DNA of 64,000 bases from an uncultured Roseovarius sp. (GTDB taxonomy: Bacteria; Pseudomonadota; Alphaproteobacteria; Rhodobacterales; Rhodobacteraceae), in contig CANMFU010000004.1 in assembly GCA_947497295.1 (NCBI GenBank), positions 89,916 to 153,915 on the forward strand. The letters run 5' to 3'. The notes below the pieces were generated by a model that saw only the letters and a list, made by a program, of their open reading frames with translations, was not told where the DNA came from and searched no databases. Below, one piece after another: positions 55,546 through 64,000 of this stretch. Numbering within the stretch: the stretch's first letter is position 1; each line of letters begins with the position of its first letter. The position numbers were made by a program, and so were the translations under genes.

Positions 55546-55751
55546 CACAGTCCCGACGCATGTCATTTGTCGAAGCCGTCACGAATGTCGTCGTGGGCTA
55601 TATCTTGGCCGTCGCGGCACAGATCGTGGTGTTCCCATGGTTCGGCCTGCACCTGCATATTGGCGAAAACCTGATAATCGGTGCGGTTTTTGTTGGCATT
55701 TCACTCCTGCGCAACTACGCGCTGCGCAGGCTGTTCCAGCGCTGGGGATAA
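55542..55751 (+). CDS. Small two-helix membrane protein (DUF7220-like)
   Basis: The 69-residue protein has two hydrophobic helices (AVTNVVVGYILAVAAQIVVF and NLIIGAVFVGISLLRNYAL) joined by a short WFGLHLHIGE turn and ending RRLFQRWG. Proteins of this shape follow ParB-methyltransferases in many prophages. A holin-like role is possible but not shown. It overlaps the preceding gene by 4 bp. Confidence 0.7.
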   Translation: MTQSRRMSFVEAVTNVVVGYILAVAAQIVVFPWFGLHLHIGENLIIGAVFVGISLLRNYALRRLFQRWG

Positions 55752-55762
55752 GATTCAGATGC

Positions 55763-56302
55763 TTAGGAGGCGTTCAAGCGATGCACCGTGCCGCGCCCCT
55801 CGACCTTTTCCGAGGTGACAGGCAGGCCCAGCCTCTTCTTCAGCGCCCCCGAAATCATGCCCCTCGCGCTATGAGCTTGCCAACCGGTTGCCACGACAAT
55901 CTCGGCGATCGTAGCGCCTTCGGGACGCTGCAGAAGGGTGATGATCTGCGCCTGCTTGGTTCCGGTGCGCGGTGTCGGCGGTTTGGGCGCGGGCGGTTGG
56001 GCGGCATGTGTTCGGATCGCGGCCATGGTCTTGACCACCGCTGGCTCGATCCCGATGGCGAGCAACCCTGCGTCGGTGACCACCAGCGTGGTACCGTGGC
56101 CATCGCCGGTTTCCCGCCAGAGCGGTTCGCCCTTTCGCAGATCGGCGTCGACCTCCTCGAGCCAGCCGCGTCCGATCATCATGCTGACGACCTTTTTCGC
56201 AGCGGCGCCATGCAGCCCCTTGGGCAGCGGCATCGCGAGATTGTCCGGACGCTGGGATGCGGCGCTGAGGATAAGGCTTTGCGTATCGGTGAGTTTGGGC
56301 AT
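55763..56302 (-). CDS. DUF3489 protein
   Basis: The 179-residue product starts PKLTDTQSLILSAASQRPDN, carries a winged-helix-like part (GAAAKKVVSMMIGRGWLEEV), and ends with the DUF3489 core TGTKQAQIITLLQRPEGATI and TGWQAHSARGMISGALKKRLGL. DUF3489 is a short HTH-like domain of unknown function frequent in alphaproteobacterial prophages. The start at 56302 has a GGAGG site. It is oriented against the structural genes, with three other small minus-strand genes upstream. Confidence 0.85.
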   Translation of the reverse strand: MPKLTDTQSLILSAASQRPDNLAMPLPKGLHGAAAKKVVSMMIGRGWLEEVDADLRKGEPLWRETGDGHGTTLVVTDAGLLAIGIEPAVVKTMAAIRTHAAQPPAPKPPTPRTGTKQAQIITLLQRPEGATIAEIVVATGWQAHSARGMISGALKKRLGLPVTSEKVEGRGTVHRLNAS

Positions 56303-56399
56303 GGGGGCCTCCGGTTGTGAGTTGCGACGCGCGGTCGCGCGCCCTTCTACCGGGGCAAGCCCGCCGCATTGGCGGGCTGCATCATGCGGCGTGGCCGGT

Positions 56400-56669
56400 T
56401 TATTCGGCGTATTCGCCCTCGTTGAACGCGCTGTCCGTGATACGCTTGAGCTGGCTCGCGTAATGCTCAAGGGTTCCGACATCGCCCCAATTGATCTCGT
56501 CGGGGTGGGCGTTGAAATGATCCGCGCTGAGGGCCTGCACGCGCTCAAGCATCTCGTCGATCTCCGCCTTTTTCGCAAGGAACGCGCTCAAGGCAGCCTC
56601 TTTATTACGCCGGGCCTTCTCGGCGCGTAGCTGGTGGCGGGGTGTGGTGGCAGGGTTGAGGCGGGCCAT
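56400..56669 (-). CDS. Small prophage protein with coiled-coil, unknown
   Basis: The 89-residue protein starts at 56669 behind AAGGAG. It is strongly helical and charged (HQLRAEKARRNKEAALSAFLAKKAEIDEMLERVQAL) and ends with DVGTLEHYASQLKRITDSAF. I recognise it only as a usual companion of DUF3489 genes. The preceding 20 codons of the frame are not needed. Confidence 0.65.
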   Translation of the reverse strand: MARLNPATTPRHQLRAEKARRNKEAALSAFLAKKAEIDEMLERVQALSADHFNAHPDEINWGDVGTLEHYASQLKRITDSAFNEGEYAE

Positions 56670-56819
56670 GGCGGGGCTCCTTACTTTTGCGCTATCTCTG
56701 CGCTGCTTGAGCGCGGTGGCGAGTTGCATCGTTTGCGTGTCATCACCATCGCTCTGCTGCGCCCATTATCGTAGGCAAATCAGAGCAATATCAGTGCTTT
56801 CTGATTACACTCGGTGGCA

Positions 56820-57038
56820 TTAAATCAGCTGCAGCTCGGCCAACACGGCGCTGGCAGCGGCCAGTTGCGTCGTGGGCAGTTCGACCTTGAGATGCGAGAT
56901 TACGTCCGAGGCCTCGGCGGTGATCCCGTCCTCGCGCAACGCGGCCTCGATAGCGGCGGCGACAGCGTCGGGGCGCGAGCGGTCAAACTGGTCAGGCAGC
57001 GCGTCATGATCGATGCGGATTGTGGTGATGGCGGTCAT
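56820..57038 (-). CDS. Small prophage protein, unknown
   Basis: The 72-residue product reads TAITTIRIDHDALPDQFDRS, AAIEAALREDGITAEASDVI and ends in a helical LAAASAVLAELQLI tail. It is followed by the other small minus-strand genes and overlaps none of them. Coding-like codon use supports it; the function is unknown. Confidence 0.55.
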   Translation of the reverse strand: MTAITTIRIDHDALPDQFDRSRPDAVAAAIEAALREDGITAEASDVISHLKVELPTTQLAAASAVLAELQLI

Positions 57039-57048
57039 ATCCGTCTCC

Positions 57049-57231
57049 TCATTCCTGCTGTTCGATCATGGCAAGGATCGCGCAAGCCATCCCGCCGAGG
57101 AATTCGCTGCGGCGAAAGACGATCTCGTCGATCTCACCCGCCGTGGTGATCGTGGGGTCGACCGCAAGGTCTGTCGCCATGTGCGGCAGCAGGCGGGCGG
57201 CTTCGGTGTTGAAGCGATGGGCGATGGTCAT
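57049..57231 (-). CDS. Small prophage protein, unknown
   Basis: The 60-residue product reads AHRFNTEAARLLPHMATDLA, AGEIDEIVFRRSEFLGGMAC and ends AILAMIEQQE. It is the first of four minus-strand small genes ending with DUF3489 and diverges from the terminase genes. No family is recognised. Confidence 0.5.
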   Translation of the reverse strand: MTIAHRFNTEAARLLPHMATDLAVDPTITTAGEIDEIVFRRSEFLGGMACAILAMIEQQE

Positions 57232-57355
57232 GGGCGTGTCTCCGATCCGGGGGTAATTTCATGATCCGAGAATCGCTCGACGGGCGAGTGTAATCAACTG
57301 AATAAGATTATTATTTCGGTTTAATTCCAATATCTTGAAGGCACATCCAATCGCC

Positions 57356-57892
57356 ATGGAAGGTATGTCCGAGCGCGAGTATTCCGCCCATTCCGGCCTG
57401 TCGCGCGGCGCCATTCAGAAGGCGCGCAAAGCCGGGCGATTGGCGGTTTACAGCGACGGGTCGATCAACGCCGCAGCCTCGGACGTGCGCCGCGCCGAGA
57501 TGACCGACCCCGACCAGCAGCGGCGCAGCACCGGTGGCGACAGTGGCTTTTCGGGGCCAGCTGACAGCTCATCCTACCTCAAGGCCCGCACCGCGCTGAC
57601 GGTCTACCAGGCGCAGGAACGTCAGCTGGCGATCCAGAAGAAGAAGGGCACGCTGGTCGATCGGGCCCGGGTGGAAACGCTGGTGTTTCGACTGGCGCGA
57701 CAGGAACGCGACGTCTGGGTCACCTGGCCCAGCAGGGTGGCGGCGTTGATGGCGGCCGACGTGGCGGCGGAGGTGGAAAAACAATCCGGCATACCGGTGA
57801 TGATCGAGGCCGCGATCCTGCAGAGGGTGCTGGAAACCCATGTCAGAGCGCAACTCGACGCCCTTGCCGATCTCCGGGTCAGCCTCGGATAA
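57356..57892 (+). CDS. Terminase small subunit-like DNA-packaging protein
   Basis: The product has an N-terminal HTH (MSEREYSAHSGLSRGAIQKARKAGR) as in Nu1-type small terminases. A linker follows, then a helical C-terminal domain (YLKARTALTVYQAQERQLAI, VETLVFRLARQERDVWVTWP). I use the ATG at 57356; a second ATG at 57365 and a TTG at 57335 are also possible. Its 3' end overlaps the large terminase gene by 53 bp. In lambda terms it would bind cos and hand DNA to the large subunit. Confidence 0.75.
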   Translation: MEGMSEREYSAHSGLSRGAIQKARKAGRLAVYSDGSINAAASDVRRAEMTDPDQQRRSTGGDSGFSGPADSSSYLKARTALTVYQAQERQLAIQKKKGTLVDRARVETLVFRLARQERDVWVTWPSRVAALMAADVAAEVEKQSGIPVMIEAAILQRVLETHVRAQLDALADLRVSLG

Positions 57893-59906
57893 CGACGACG
57901 ATACGACCGACACCGATCTGACCGAAGATCTCGATCTTGGGTTTGACGGGGCCGAGGACATTCTGCGGTCCTGGCGGCGCGGCATGCGGCCCGATCCCGA
58001 CCTGACGGTGTCGGAATGGGCGGATCAGCACCGCAAGCTGTCCTCGCGGGCCTCGGCCGAACCGGGCCAGTACCGCACCGCGCGCACACCATACTTGCGC
58101 GAGATCATGGATGCGTTGTCGCCGCGCCACTCGGCGCAGCGGATCAGCTTCATGAAGGCGGCGCAGGTCGGCGCGACGGAGGCGGGCAACAACTGGATCG
58201 GCTTTGTGATCCACCACGCGCCGGGCCCGATGCTGGCCGTGCTGCCGACGGTGGAGATGGCCAAGCGGTCATCGCGCGGGCGGCTGGACCCTCTAATTGC
58301 TGAAAGCCCGGCACTTCGGGAACGGGTGAACCCGGCGCGGTCGCGGGACGCGGGCAACTCGATGCTGTCCAAGGAATTCCCCGGCGGCATTCTGGTGCTG
58401 ACCGGGGCGAACTCGGCGACCGGCCTGCGATCGATGCCCGCGCGCTACATCTTTCTCGATGAGGTCGATGCCTATCCGGCTTCCGCCGACGAGGAAGGCG
58501 ACCCGGTCACGCTCGCCGAAGCACGCACCACCACCTTTTCGCACCGGCGCAAGGTGTTCATGGTCTCGACGCCGACCATTCGCGGGCTGAGCCGGATCGA
58601 GCGGGAGTTCGAGGCGTCGGACCAGCGGCGGTATTTTGTGCCCTGTCCGCATTGCGGAGTGATGCAGTGGCTGCAGTTTGAGAGGCTCCGCTGGGACAAG
58701 GGGCGGCCCGACACCGCAGCCTATCATTGCGAGGGGTGTGAAAAACCCATCGCCGAGCATCACAAGACGCAAATGCTGGAGCGCGGCGAATGGCGGGCAA
58801 CGGCAGTGTCCGCCGATCCGCATTCGATCGGCTTCCATCTCTCGGCGCTCTATTCACCGCTGGGCTGGAAAAGCTGGCAGCAGATCGCACAGGATTGGCT
58901 GGCGGCGCAGGGCTCGGAAGAGATGCTGCGCGCGGCGCGCAACACGCTGCTGGGCGAGACATGGGTTGAGTCGGGCGATGCACCGGAATGGCAGCGGCTG
59001 GCTGAACGCCGCGAAGCTTTCGGGGCGCAGATTCCCGAGGGCGGTCTGTTCCTGACGGCTGGCGTCGATGTGCAGAAGGACCGGATCGAGGTCGATGTCT
59101 GGGCTTGGGGTCGCGGGCTGGAAAGCTGGCTGATCGATCACATTGTCATTCCAGGCGGTCCCGACGATCCGGCCTGCTGGGACAAGCTGACGGCGCTCTT
59201 GGGGCAAACATGGACCCATGCCAACGGCGCAGTAATGATGATCGCCAAGCTGGCGATCGACACCGGCTATGAGGCAGCGGCAGTTTATGCCTGGGCGCGG
59301 ACGCAGGGGTTCGAGCAGGTCTCGCCCATCAAGGGCCTTGAGGGCTTCAACCGCGCGACGCCGGTATCGGGCCCGACCTTTGTCGACGCCACCATCGGAG
59401 GCAAGCGTCTGCGCCGCGGCGCACGGCTTTGGTCGATCGCCACCGCTACATTCAAGACCGAGACCTATCGCTTCCTAAGGCTCGAGCGCCCCTCGGATGA
59501 AGATCCGGCGCTGGGCGTGCTGGATGCACCCGGCACCGTGCATCTGCCAGACTGGATCGACACCGAATGGCTGAAGCAGCTGGTCGCCGAACAACTGGTC
59601 ACGGTGCGCAATAAACGCGGCTACAGCCACCCCGAGTGGCAGAAAATGCGCGAGAGGAACGAGGCGCTGGATTGCCGGGTCTATGCAAGGGCGGCCGCAT
59701 GGATACTCGGGGCCGATCGCTGGGACGAAGCGACATGGCGGCGGCTTGAGGAACAGGCCGGGGTGGAAACCCGCCCACCGGTCGCCCCGGTTGCCGTGGG
59801 CAGTGCGGCCTCGGAATCAGACGCGCCGCAACCCGCCAAGGCCGGAGCGCCAACCACGCCACGGCGCAAGCGTCGGGTCTACACACCGAACTTCATGAGG
59901 GATTGA
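57840..59906 (+). CDS. Phage terminase large subunit (GpA family)
   Basis: The 688-residue protein belongs to the lambda GpA-type packaging ATPases. Its ATPase half shows SFMKAAQVGATEAGNNWIGF (Walker A region) and ARYIFLDEVDAYP (Walker B). A zinc-binding pair (CPHCG and CEGCEKP, near residues 260-300) and the C-terminal nuclease domain with AGVDVQKDRIEVDVWAWGRG follow. The length is usual. It starts inside the small-subunit gene. Confidence 0.93.
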   Translation: MSERNSTPLPISGSASDNDDDTTDTDLTEDLDLGFDGAEDILRSWRRGMRPDPDLTVSEWADQHRKLSSRASAEPGQYRTARTPYLREIMDALSPRHSAQRISFMKAAQVGATEAGNNWIGFVIHHAPGPMLAVLPTVEMAKRSSRGRLDPLIAESPALRERVNPARSRDAGNSMLSKEFPGGILVLTGANSATGLRSMPARYIFLDEVDAYPASADEEGDPVTLAEARTTTFSHRRKVFMVSTPTIRGLSRIEREFEASDQRRYFVPCPHCGVMQWLQFERLRWDKGRPDTAAYHCEGCEKPIAEHHKTQMLERGEWRATAVSADPHSIGFHLSALYSPLGWKSWQQIAQDWLAAQGSEEMLRAARNTLLGETWVESGDAPEWQRLAERREAFGAQIPEGGLFLTAGVDVQKDRIEVDVWAWGRGLESWLIDHIVIPGGPDDPACWDKLTALLGQTWTHANGAVMMIAKLAIDTGYEAAAVYAWARTQGFEQVSPIKGLEGFNRATPVSGPTFVDATIGGKRLRRGARLWSIATATFKTETYRFLRLERPSDEDPALGVLDAPGTVHLPDWIDTEWLKQLVAEQLVTVRNKRGYSHPEWQKMRERNEALDCRVYARAAAWILGADRWDEATWRRLEEQAGVETRPPVAPVAVGSAASESDAPQPAKAGAPTTPRRKRRVYTPNFMRD

Positions 59907-59907
59907 G

Positions 59908-60123
59908 ATGGATCTGGAACGGATGCGCGCCCTGTTGGTCGCACTGCAGGAGGCACGCTACGCGGGCGTCCGCTCGGTCAGCTATGACGGCAAGACCATC
60001 ACCTACGGCTCGGATGCGGAACTGACGAACGCAATCAGTGATCTGGAGGCCAGAATTGCCATCGCGGCTGGCACCCCACACCGCCGCCGTCGCTGGGGCA
60101 CCGTTGCCTCAAAAGGTCTGTGA
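59908..60123 (+). CDS. Head-tail joining protein, gpW-like
   Basis: The 71-residue protein starts one base after the terminase stop and reads ERMRALLVALQEARYAGVRS, VSYDGKTITYGSDAELTNAI and SDLEARIA. This matches the small helix-hairpin-helix gpW family that plugs the portal for tail attachment. Its place between terminase and portal is the same as in lambda. Confidence 0.85.
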   Translation: MDLERMRALLVALQEARYAGVRSVSYDGKTITYGSDAELTNAISDLEARIAIAAGTPHRRRRWGTVASKGL

Positions 60124-60126
60124 CCC

Positions 60127-61623
60127 ATGGCGTTTGAAGCCCTCCGTCAACGCATCGGCAGCATCATCGGCGGGTTTGACGCGGCGCAGGCCCATCGGCG
60201 GCTGCGGGGCTTCCGGGCCTCCCGCGCCCATGTGAACACGTTGATCGCAGCTTCGGGCGACACGATCACGGCCCGCGCCCGCTGGCTGGTGCGCAACAAT
60301 GGCTATGCGGCGAATGCGGTGGAGTCCTTCGCCAGCAATGTGGTCGGCGATGGCATCAAACCCTCGTCCACCATCGCCGATGCCGCAAAGAAGGAAGAAC
60401 TGCAGGCGCTGTGGCTGGCTTGGACCGACGACGCCGATGCCGAAGGGCTGACCGATTTCTACGGGCTGCAGCGCCGCGCCGCGCGCGAGGTGTTCCTGTC
60501 GGGCGAGGTCTTCATCCGAATTCGGCCGCGCCGGGCCGAGGACGGTCTGACCGTACCGCTGCAATTGCAGATGCTGCCCGCCGAAATGTTGCCGCTGGAC
60601 ATGAGCCGCGAATTGCCCGGCGTCGGCCTGATCCGGCAGGGGATTGAGTTCGACGGCATCGGCCGCCGCGTCGCTTATCACTTCCTGCGCCGCCATCCAA
60701 GTGACATGACAGACCCGGGACTTGCGGGCGAGACGACACGGGTGCCTGCATCCGAAGTGATCCATGTGCTGGACCCGGTCGAGGCTGGTCAGCTGCGCGG
60801 CGTGTCAAGATTTTCCGCTGCGATCGTCAAGCTGTTCACCTTGGATCTCTACGACGATGCCGAGCTGGAGCGCAAAAAGATCGCGGCGATGTTCGCGATG
60901 TTCATCACCTCCCCCGCGCCGGAAACACCGCTGGAGCCGACCGACGAGGATCTGGAGGTTGAGCCCGGCCAGGTGGTGCGCTTGGATCCCGGTGAGGATG
61001 TGTCCACCCCGGCGACGCCGGACTCGGGCGGGACCTACGAGCCGTTCCAGTACCGGACCTTGCTGCAAATCGCGGCGGCGCTGGGCATCCCCTATGGCTA
61101 TCTGACCGGCGACACGGCGAAGGGCAATTTTTCCAACACCCGGATATCGCTGGTGGACTTTCGGCGCCGCATCTCGGCCTTCCAGCACAGTGTGATGGTA
61201 TATCAGATGGGCCGCGCGGTCTGGACCCGCTGGTTGGATGTGGCCGTTCTGTCGGGAGCCATCAATCTGCCTGGTTATAGCGGCCAGCGCCGCCAGTATC
61301 AGGCCTGCGCCTGGCTGCCGACCAAATGGGACTGGATCGATCCGATGAAGGACGCCTCAGCCGAGATCCTGCAGATCGAAGCGGGTCTCAAATCCCGCAC
61401 GCAGGCAATTTCCGAGCGCGGCTATGACGCCGAACAGGTCGACCGCGAGATTGCCGCCGAGCGTAAACGCGAACTGGCGCTGGGCCTCGACTTCCGCCGT
61501 CCGGGATCCCCGGCGCAGGGGCCGGGAACTGCGGGCGACAGTGACGACAAGCAGGATGGCGCGGAAGGCGACGGTGCGCCGGAAGACACTGAAGACGAGT
61601 CCAACCCCAAGGGTGACACATGA
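60127..61623 (+). CDS. Phage portal protein (lambda gpB family)
   Basis: The 498-residue portal forms the dodecameric channel at one capsid vertex. Motifs include RARWLVRNNGYAANAVESFASNVVGDGIKP near residue 50, REVFLSGEVFIRIRPRR near 130, and GIPYGYLTGDTAKGNFSNTR near 320, all typical of the lambda-type family. The C-terminal tail is acidic and disordered. It overlaps the protease gene by 4 bp. Confidence 0.93.
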   Translation: MAFEALRQRIGSIIGGFDAAQAHRRLRGFRASRAHVNTLIAASGDTITARARWLVRNNGYAANAVESFASNVVGDGIKPSSTIADAAKKEELQALWLAWTDDADAEGLTDFYGLQRRAAREVFLSGEVFIRIRPRRAEDGLTVPLQLQMLPAEMLPLDMSRELPGVGLIRQGIEFDGIGRRVAYHFLRRHPSDMTDPGLAGETTRVPASEVIHVLDPVEAGQLRGVSRFSAAIVKLFTLDLYDDAELERKKIAAMFAMFITSPAPETPLEPTDEDLEVEPGQVVRLDPGEDVSTPATPDSGGTYEPFQYRTLLQIAAALGIPYGYLTGDTAKGNFSNTRISLVDFRRRISAFQHSVMVYQMGRAVWTRWLDVAVLSGAINLPGYSGQRRQYQACAWLPTKWDWIDPMKDASAEILQIEAGLKSRTQAISERGYDAEQVDREIAAERKRELALGLDFRRPGSPAQGPGTAGDSDDKQDGAEGDGAPEDTEDESNPKGDT

Positions 61624-62954
61624 TGCACCACGCCCAGATCGCCCAGCGCGCTTTCAACACGCCGCTGATGGTGGACCCTGCCAAGGCACTGGCCTTCTTG
61701 TCTGGGCTGGGTCCGCGCATCACCGGGCAGGACATCACCTTTCTGGGCGTGGAGACCGATGCCACTGATCAAACGGCTGCCGCCCTGCCTGCCCGCGCGT
61801 CGCTGTTCGGCAATGATCTCGCCCAGCGCCATCAGCGCAATGGAAGCCAGCCCTACGCAGTGGTCGACGGCATCGCGGTGATCGAAATCGCAGGAACGCT
61901 GGTGCATCGCGGGGCTTGGATCGGACAATCCTCGGGGCTGACGTCTTACGAGGGGATCGCCGCCCAGATCGGCGCGGCGATCAGCGACTCGGCGGTGCGG
62001 GGCATTGCGCTCGACATCGACAGCTTCGGCGGTGAGGTCGCGGGGGCCTTCGATCTGGCAGACCGCATCCGGGCCGCACGCGCACGAAAGCCGGTGCAGG
62101 CCTTCGTGGCGGAACATGCGCTGTCCGCTGGCTACGTTCTGGCCAGCCAGGCCGACCGGATTATTCTGCCGCGCACCGGGGCCGTTGGCAGCATCGGGGT
62201 GGTGGCCCTGCACACCGACATGAGCGGCGCGCTGGACCAGAAAGGCATTGCGGTCACGCTGATACATGCGGGGGTCCACAAGATCGACGCCAATCCCTAT
62301 CAGCCGCTGCCCGAGGCCGTGGGCGACCAGATGCAGCGCGAGCTGGAGGTCGTGCGCTTCCTCTTCGCCGAGACCGTCGCCGCCGGGCGCGGGGATCGTC
62401 TCAGCCATGCCGCCGCGCTGGCAACAGAGGCTGCCGTGCTCCGCGGCGCTGATGCCATTGCCGCCGGTCTTGCCGACGAACTGGCCGATCCCGTCACCGC
62501 CTTCCGCGCCTTCGCCGCTGCTTCGCATGGCACCAATCCCACCAGCAGAAAGGGTCCACAGATGACTACCAACTCCACCGACACCCCGAATTCGGATCAG
62601 ATTGCCGCCCCTCCCGCAGCTGAGGTCGCCCCAATTACACCTGAGCGGCCTGCTGTGGCTGTGGATGATGCACCGACGTCCGACGCACCCACCATGAGCG
62701 CCGACGCCATCCGCGCCGAGGCGGCCGAGGTAGCCCAAGTCTGCGCGCAGGCCGCCCGGCTGGGTGTGGATATCGACGCCGCCGACGCTGTTGCGCGCGG
62801 CTTGAAACCCGAAGCCCTGCGCGCCCACGTGCTGGCCGATCTTGCCTCGCGCAGCGATGCGGCGGGCATCATCGCCACTGCCCCGGCTGCCGCTGCCGCC
62901 AAAGACAGCCCCATCATCGCCGCCGCAAAGAAGGCCGCCACAGCCTCGCGCTGA
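61620..62954 (+). CDS. Head maturation protease, S49 family (lambda gpC-like)
   Basis: The 444-residue protein has an S49 peptidase domain with DIDSFGGEVAGAFDLADRIR near residue 135 and the nucleophile serine in AEHALSAGYVLASQAD near 170. The GSIGVVALHTDMSGALDQKG segment and a lysine-containing HAGVHKIDANPYQPLP follow. The last 130 residues are a low-complexity helical scaffold-like domain. It cleaves scaffold and portal during capsid maturation. Confidence 0.92.
   Translation: MMHHAQIAQRAFNTPLMVDPAKALAFLSGLGPRITGQDITFLGVETDATDQTAAALPARASLFGNDLAQRHQRNGSQPYAVVDGIAVIEIAGTLVHRGAWIGQSSGLTSYEGIAAQIGAAISDSAVRGIALDIDSFGGEVAGAFDLADRIRAARARKPVQAFVAEHALSAGYVLASQADRIILPRTGAVGSIGVVALHTDMSGALDQKGIAVTLIHAGVHKIDANPYQPLPEAVGDQMQRELEVVRFLFAETVAAGRGDRLSHAAALATEAAVLRGADAIAAGLADELADPVTAFRAFAAASHGTNPTSRKGPQMTTNSTDTPNSDQIAAPPAAEVAPITPERPAVAVDDAPTSDAPTMSADAIRAEAAEVAQVCAQAARLGVDIDAADAVARGLKPEALRAHVLADLASRSDAAGIIATAPAAAAAKDSPIIAAAKKAATASR
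62562..62954 (+). CDS. Probable nested scaffold protein (Nu3-like internal start)
   Basis: Within the protease gene an in-frame ATG at 62562 is preceded by AAAGGG seven to eight bases upstream. It would give a separate 130-residue scaffold identical to the protease C-terminus: acidic and alanine-rich, with a helix-forming EAAEVAQVCAQAARLGVDID. In lambda the scaffold Nu3 is made exactly this way from within gene C. The start is inferred from sequence only. Confidence 0.55.
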   Translation: MTTNSTDTPNSDQIAAPPAAEVAPITPERPAVAVDDAPTSDAPTMSADAIRAEAAEVAQVCAQAARLGVDIDAADAVARGLKPEALRAHVLADLASRSDAAGIIATAPAAAAAKDSPIIAAAKKAATASR

Positions 62955-62991
62955 TCCCGCGCCCACCCCCCCCAAACATGGAGACTGACCA

Positions 62992-63372
62992 ATGCCCGTC
63001 CTGACGGAACCGCCCAGCATGGGCGATGTCCTCAAATATGAGGTCAACCCGAACTACACCCGCGAAGTGGTCACGCTTCTGCAAGGCATGCCCTATCCAG
63101 TCGGCTCGGTGCTCGGCCAGATCACCGCCAGCGGCAAGTACAAGCTGGCGACCAGCGGCGGCGCTGATGGCGCGCAGACCGCCACTGCCGTCTTGCTCTA
63201 CGCCGTCGACGCCACGCTCGCTGATGCCAGCGGCATTGTGATCGCGCGCGGGCCCTCGCTCGTGTCGCGGGCAGGCCTTGCTTACGACGGCACCGTCGAT
63301 GACAGCGCCAAGATCACCACAAAGATCGGCCAGCTGGCCGCCGTCGGCATCATTGCCCGCGACGGCGTCTGA
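62992..63372 (+). CDS. Head decoration protein (lambda gpD-like)
   Basis: The 126-residue protein reads SMGDVLKYEVNPNYTREVVT, LQGMPYPVGSVLGQITASGKY and ends TTKIGQLAAVGIIARDGV. This is the compact beta fold of lambda gpD-type trimers that cement the expanded capsid. It lies between the protease and the major capsid gene as in lambda. Confidence 0.92.
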   Translation: MPVLTEPPSMGDVLKYEVNPNYTREVVTLLQGMPYPVGSVLGQITASGKYKLATSGGADGAQTATAVLLYAVDATLADASGIVIARGPSLVSRAGLAYDGTVDDSAKITTKIGQLAAVGIIARDGV

Positions 63373-63426
63373 TCCCGAACCAGCCCAGCGCATTCACATC
63401 CATTCCTCTTTCTCCCGGAGCCCCTC

Positions 63427-64000
63427 ATGACCCTTGTCCGCAACCCGTTCGACGCTGGCGGCTATTCGCTGGCCGAGATGACGCAGGCCATCAACATCCT
63501 GCCCAACCTCTACACCCGCCTTGGCCAGATCGGCCTCTTCCGCTTCGAAGGCGTCAGCCAGCGCTCGGTGATCATCGAGCAATACGAGGGGGTGCTGAAC
63601 CTGCTGCCCTCGGTTCCGCTGGGTGGCCCCGCCACGGTTGGCACCCGCGAAGGGCGTGCCATGCGCAGCTTTGCCCTGCCATGGATTCCGCATGATGACG
63701 TGATCCTGCCGGGCGACATCCAGGGAAGCCCGGCGCTGGGCGTATTCGACGCGGCCGATCCGCTGGTGGAGGTGATGAACCGCAAGTTGCAGCTGATGCG
63801 CCGCAAGCACGCCCAGACGCGCGAATACATGGAAATGAACGCTCTGCGCGGCATCGTCAAAGACGGCGCAGGCACCACGCTCTACAACTACTTCACCGAA
63901 TTCGGTCTGGCGCAGATTTCTGTCGACTTCGTTCTGGGCACGGCGGGCACCAATGTGCAGGGCAAGGTCCGTGAGGTGCTGCGCGCGGTGGAAGACAACC
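63427..64000 (+). CDS. Major capsid protein (lambda gpE-like), 3' end off window
   Basis: The ATG at 63427 follows GGAG and opens TLVRNPFDAGGYSLAEMTQA, INILPNLYTRLGQIGLFRFE and IPHDDVILPGDIQG, the start of the E-type major capsid family. The frame is open for 191 codons to the window edge. It is the most abundant structural protein of the virion. The rest of the head and the tail module lie beyond the right edge. Confidence 0.93.
   Translation, partial: MTLVRNPFDAGGYSLAEMTQAINILPNLYTRLGQIGLFRFEGVSQRSVIIEQYEGVLNLLPSVPLGGPATVGTREGRAMRSFALPWIPHDDVILPGDIQGSPALGVFDAADPLVEVMNRKLQLMRRKHAQTREYMEMNALRGIVKDGAGTTLYNYFTEFGLAQISVDFVLGTAGTNVQGKVREVLRAVEDN

Overview
The window looks like a chromosomal segment of a GC-rich alphaproteobacterium, most likely Rhodobacterales. 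The aerobic cobalamin cluster with the cobW/DUF1636/cobN arrangement, strong GC3 in coding frames and a rhodobacter-type prophage gene set all point there.

Region 1 (1-16380) is an aerobic (late cobalt insertion) cobalamin locus. A minus-strand operon runs from a cobalamin riboswitch (14081-14255) through a DUF1636 ferredoxin-like gene, cobW, cobN, cobG, cobH, cobI, cobJ, cobL, cobE, cobM, cobB and cobA. Most genes overlap by 4-8 bp. cobK lies inside this run on the opposite strand. A second riboswitch (671-820) precedes a cbiM-like cobalt permease cut by the left edge. cobO and cobQ diverge from the operon on the plus strand.

Region 2 (16381-21110) is a transposon graveyard: IS5-, IS3- and IS110-type remnants, a CIA30-domain gene, a small membrane protein and a truncated, frameshifted transporter.

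Region 3 (21115-32221) is an envelope locus. Four minus-strand envelope genes (two beta-barrel-like proteins, a Phenol_MetA_deg-like protein and a polytopic membrane protein) sit beside two AraC-type genes and three tandem secreted DUF1254/DUF1214 paralogues closed by a terminator. A decayed gene follows (32430-33639).

Region 4 (33918-64000 and beyond) is an integrated prophage. It begins at the 3' half of a tRNA-Met gene (attachment scar, with its native terminator behind it) and runs off the right edge. Near the attachment site lies the most striking element: a DRT2 (UG2)-type antiphage reverse transcriptase (34601-35896) with a structured upstream RNA. On the antisense strand that RNA region carries a perfect -10, a Shine-Dalgarno, an ATG and, 112 nt further on, a perfect -35. 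If a 129-nt unit (34324-34452, bounded by a CGTT repeat) is copied head to tail, the result is a consensus promoter with exactly 17-bp spacing and a stop-free reading frame with a 43-residue repeat. This is the logic of the published DRT2 never-ending ORF (neo), apparently with a new, hydrophobic repeat sequence.

The prophage continues with an integrase, early genes (HTH protein, VRR-NUC nuclease, replication protein with internal iterons, a C5 methyltransferase with a dual-frame 3' half), then a minus-strand defence block (GmrSD-type gene, and a type IC restriction system HTH-hsdM-hsdS-prrC-hsdR containing the tRNA anticodon nuclease PrrC). After that come two tandem ParB-methyltransferase fusions, small genes, and a lambda-like packaging and head module (terminase, gpW-like protein, portal, S49 protease with probable nested scaffold, decoration protein, and major capsid protein cut by the window edge). 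The prophage thus carries three independent antiphage layers: DRT2, restriction plus PrrC, and a GmrSD-like gene.
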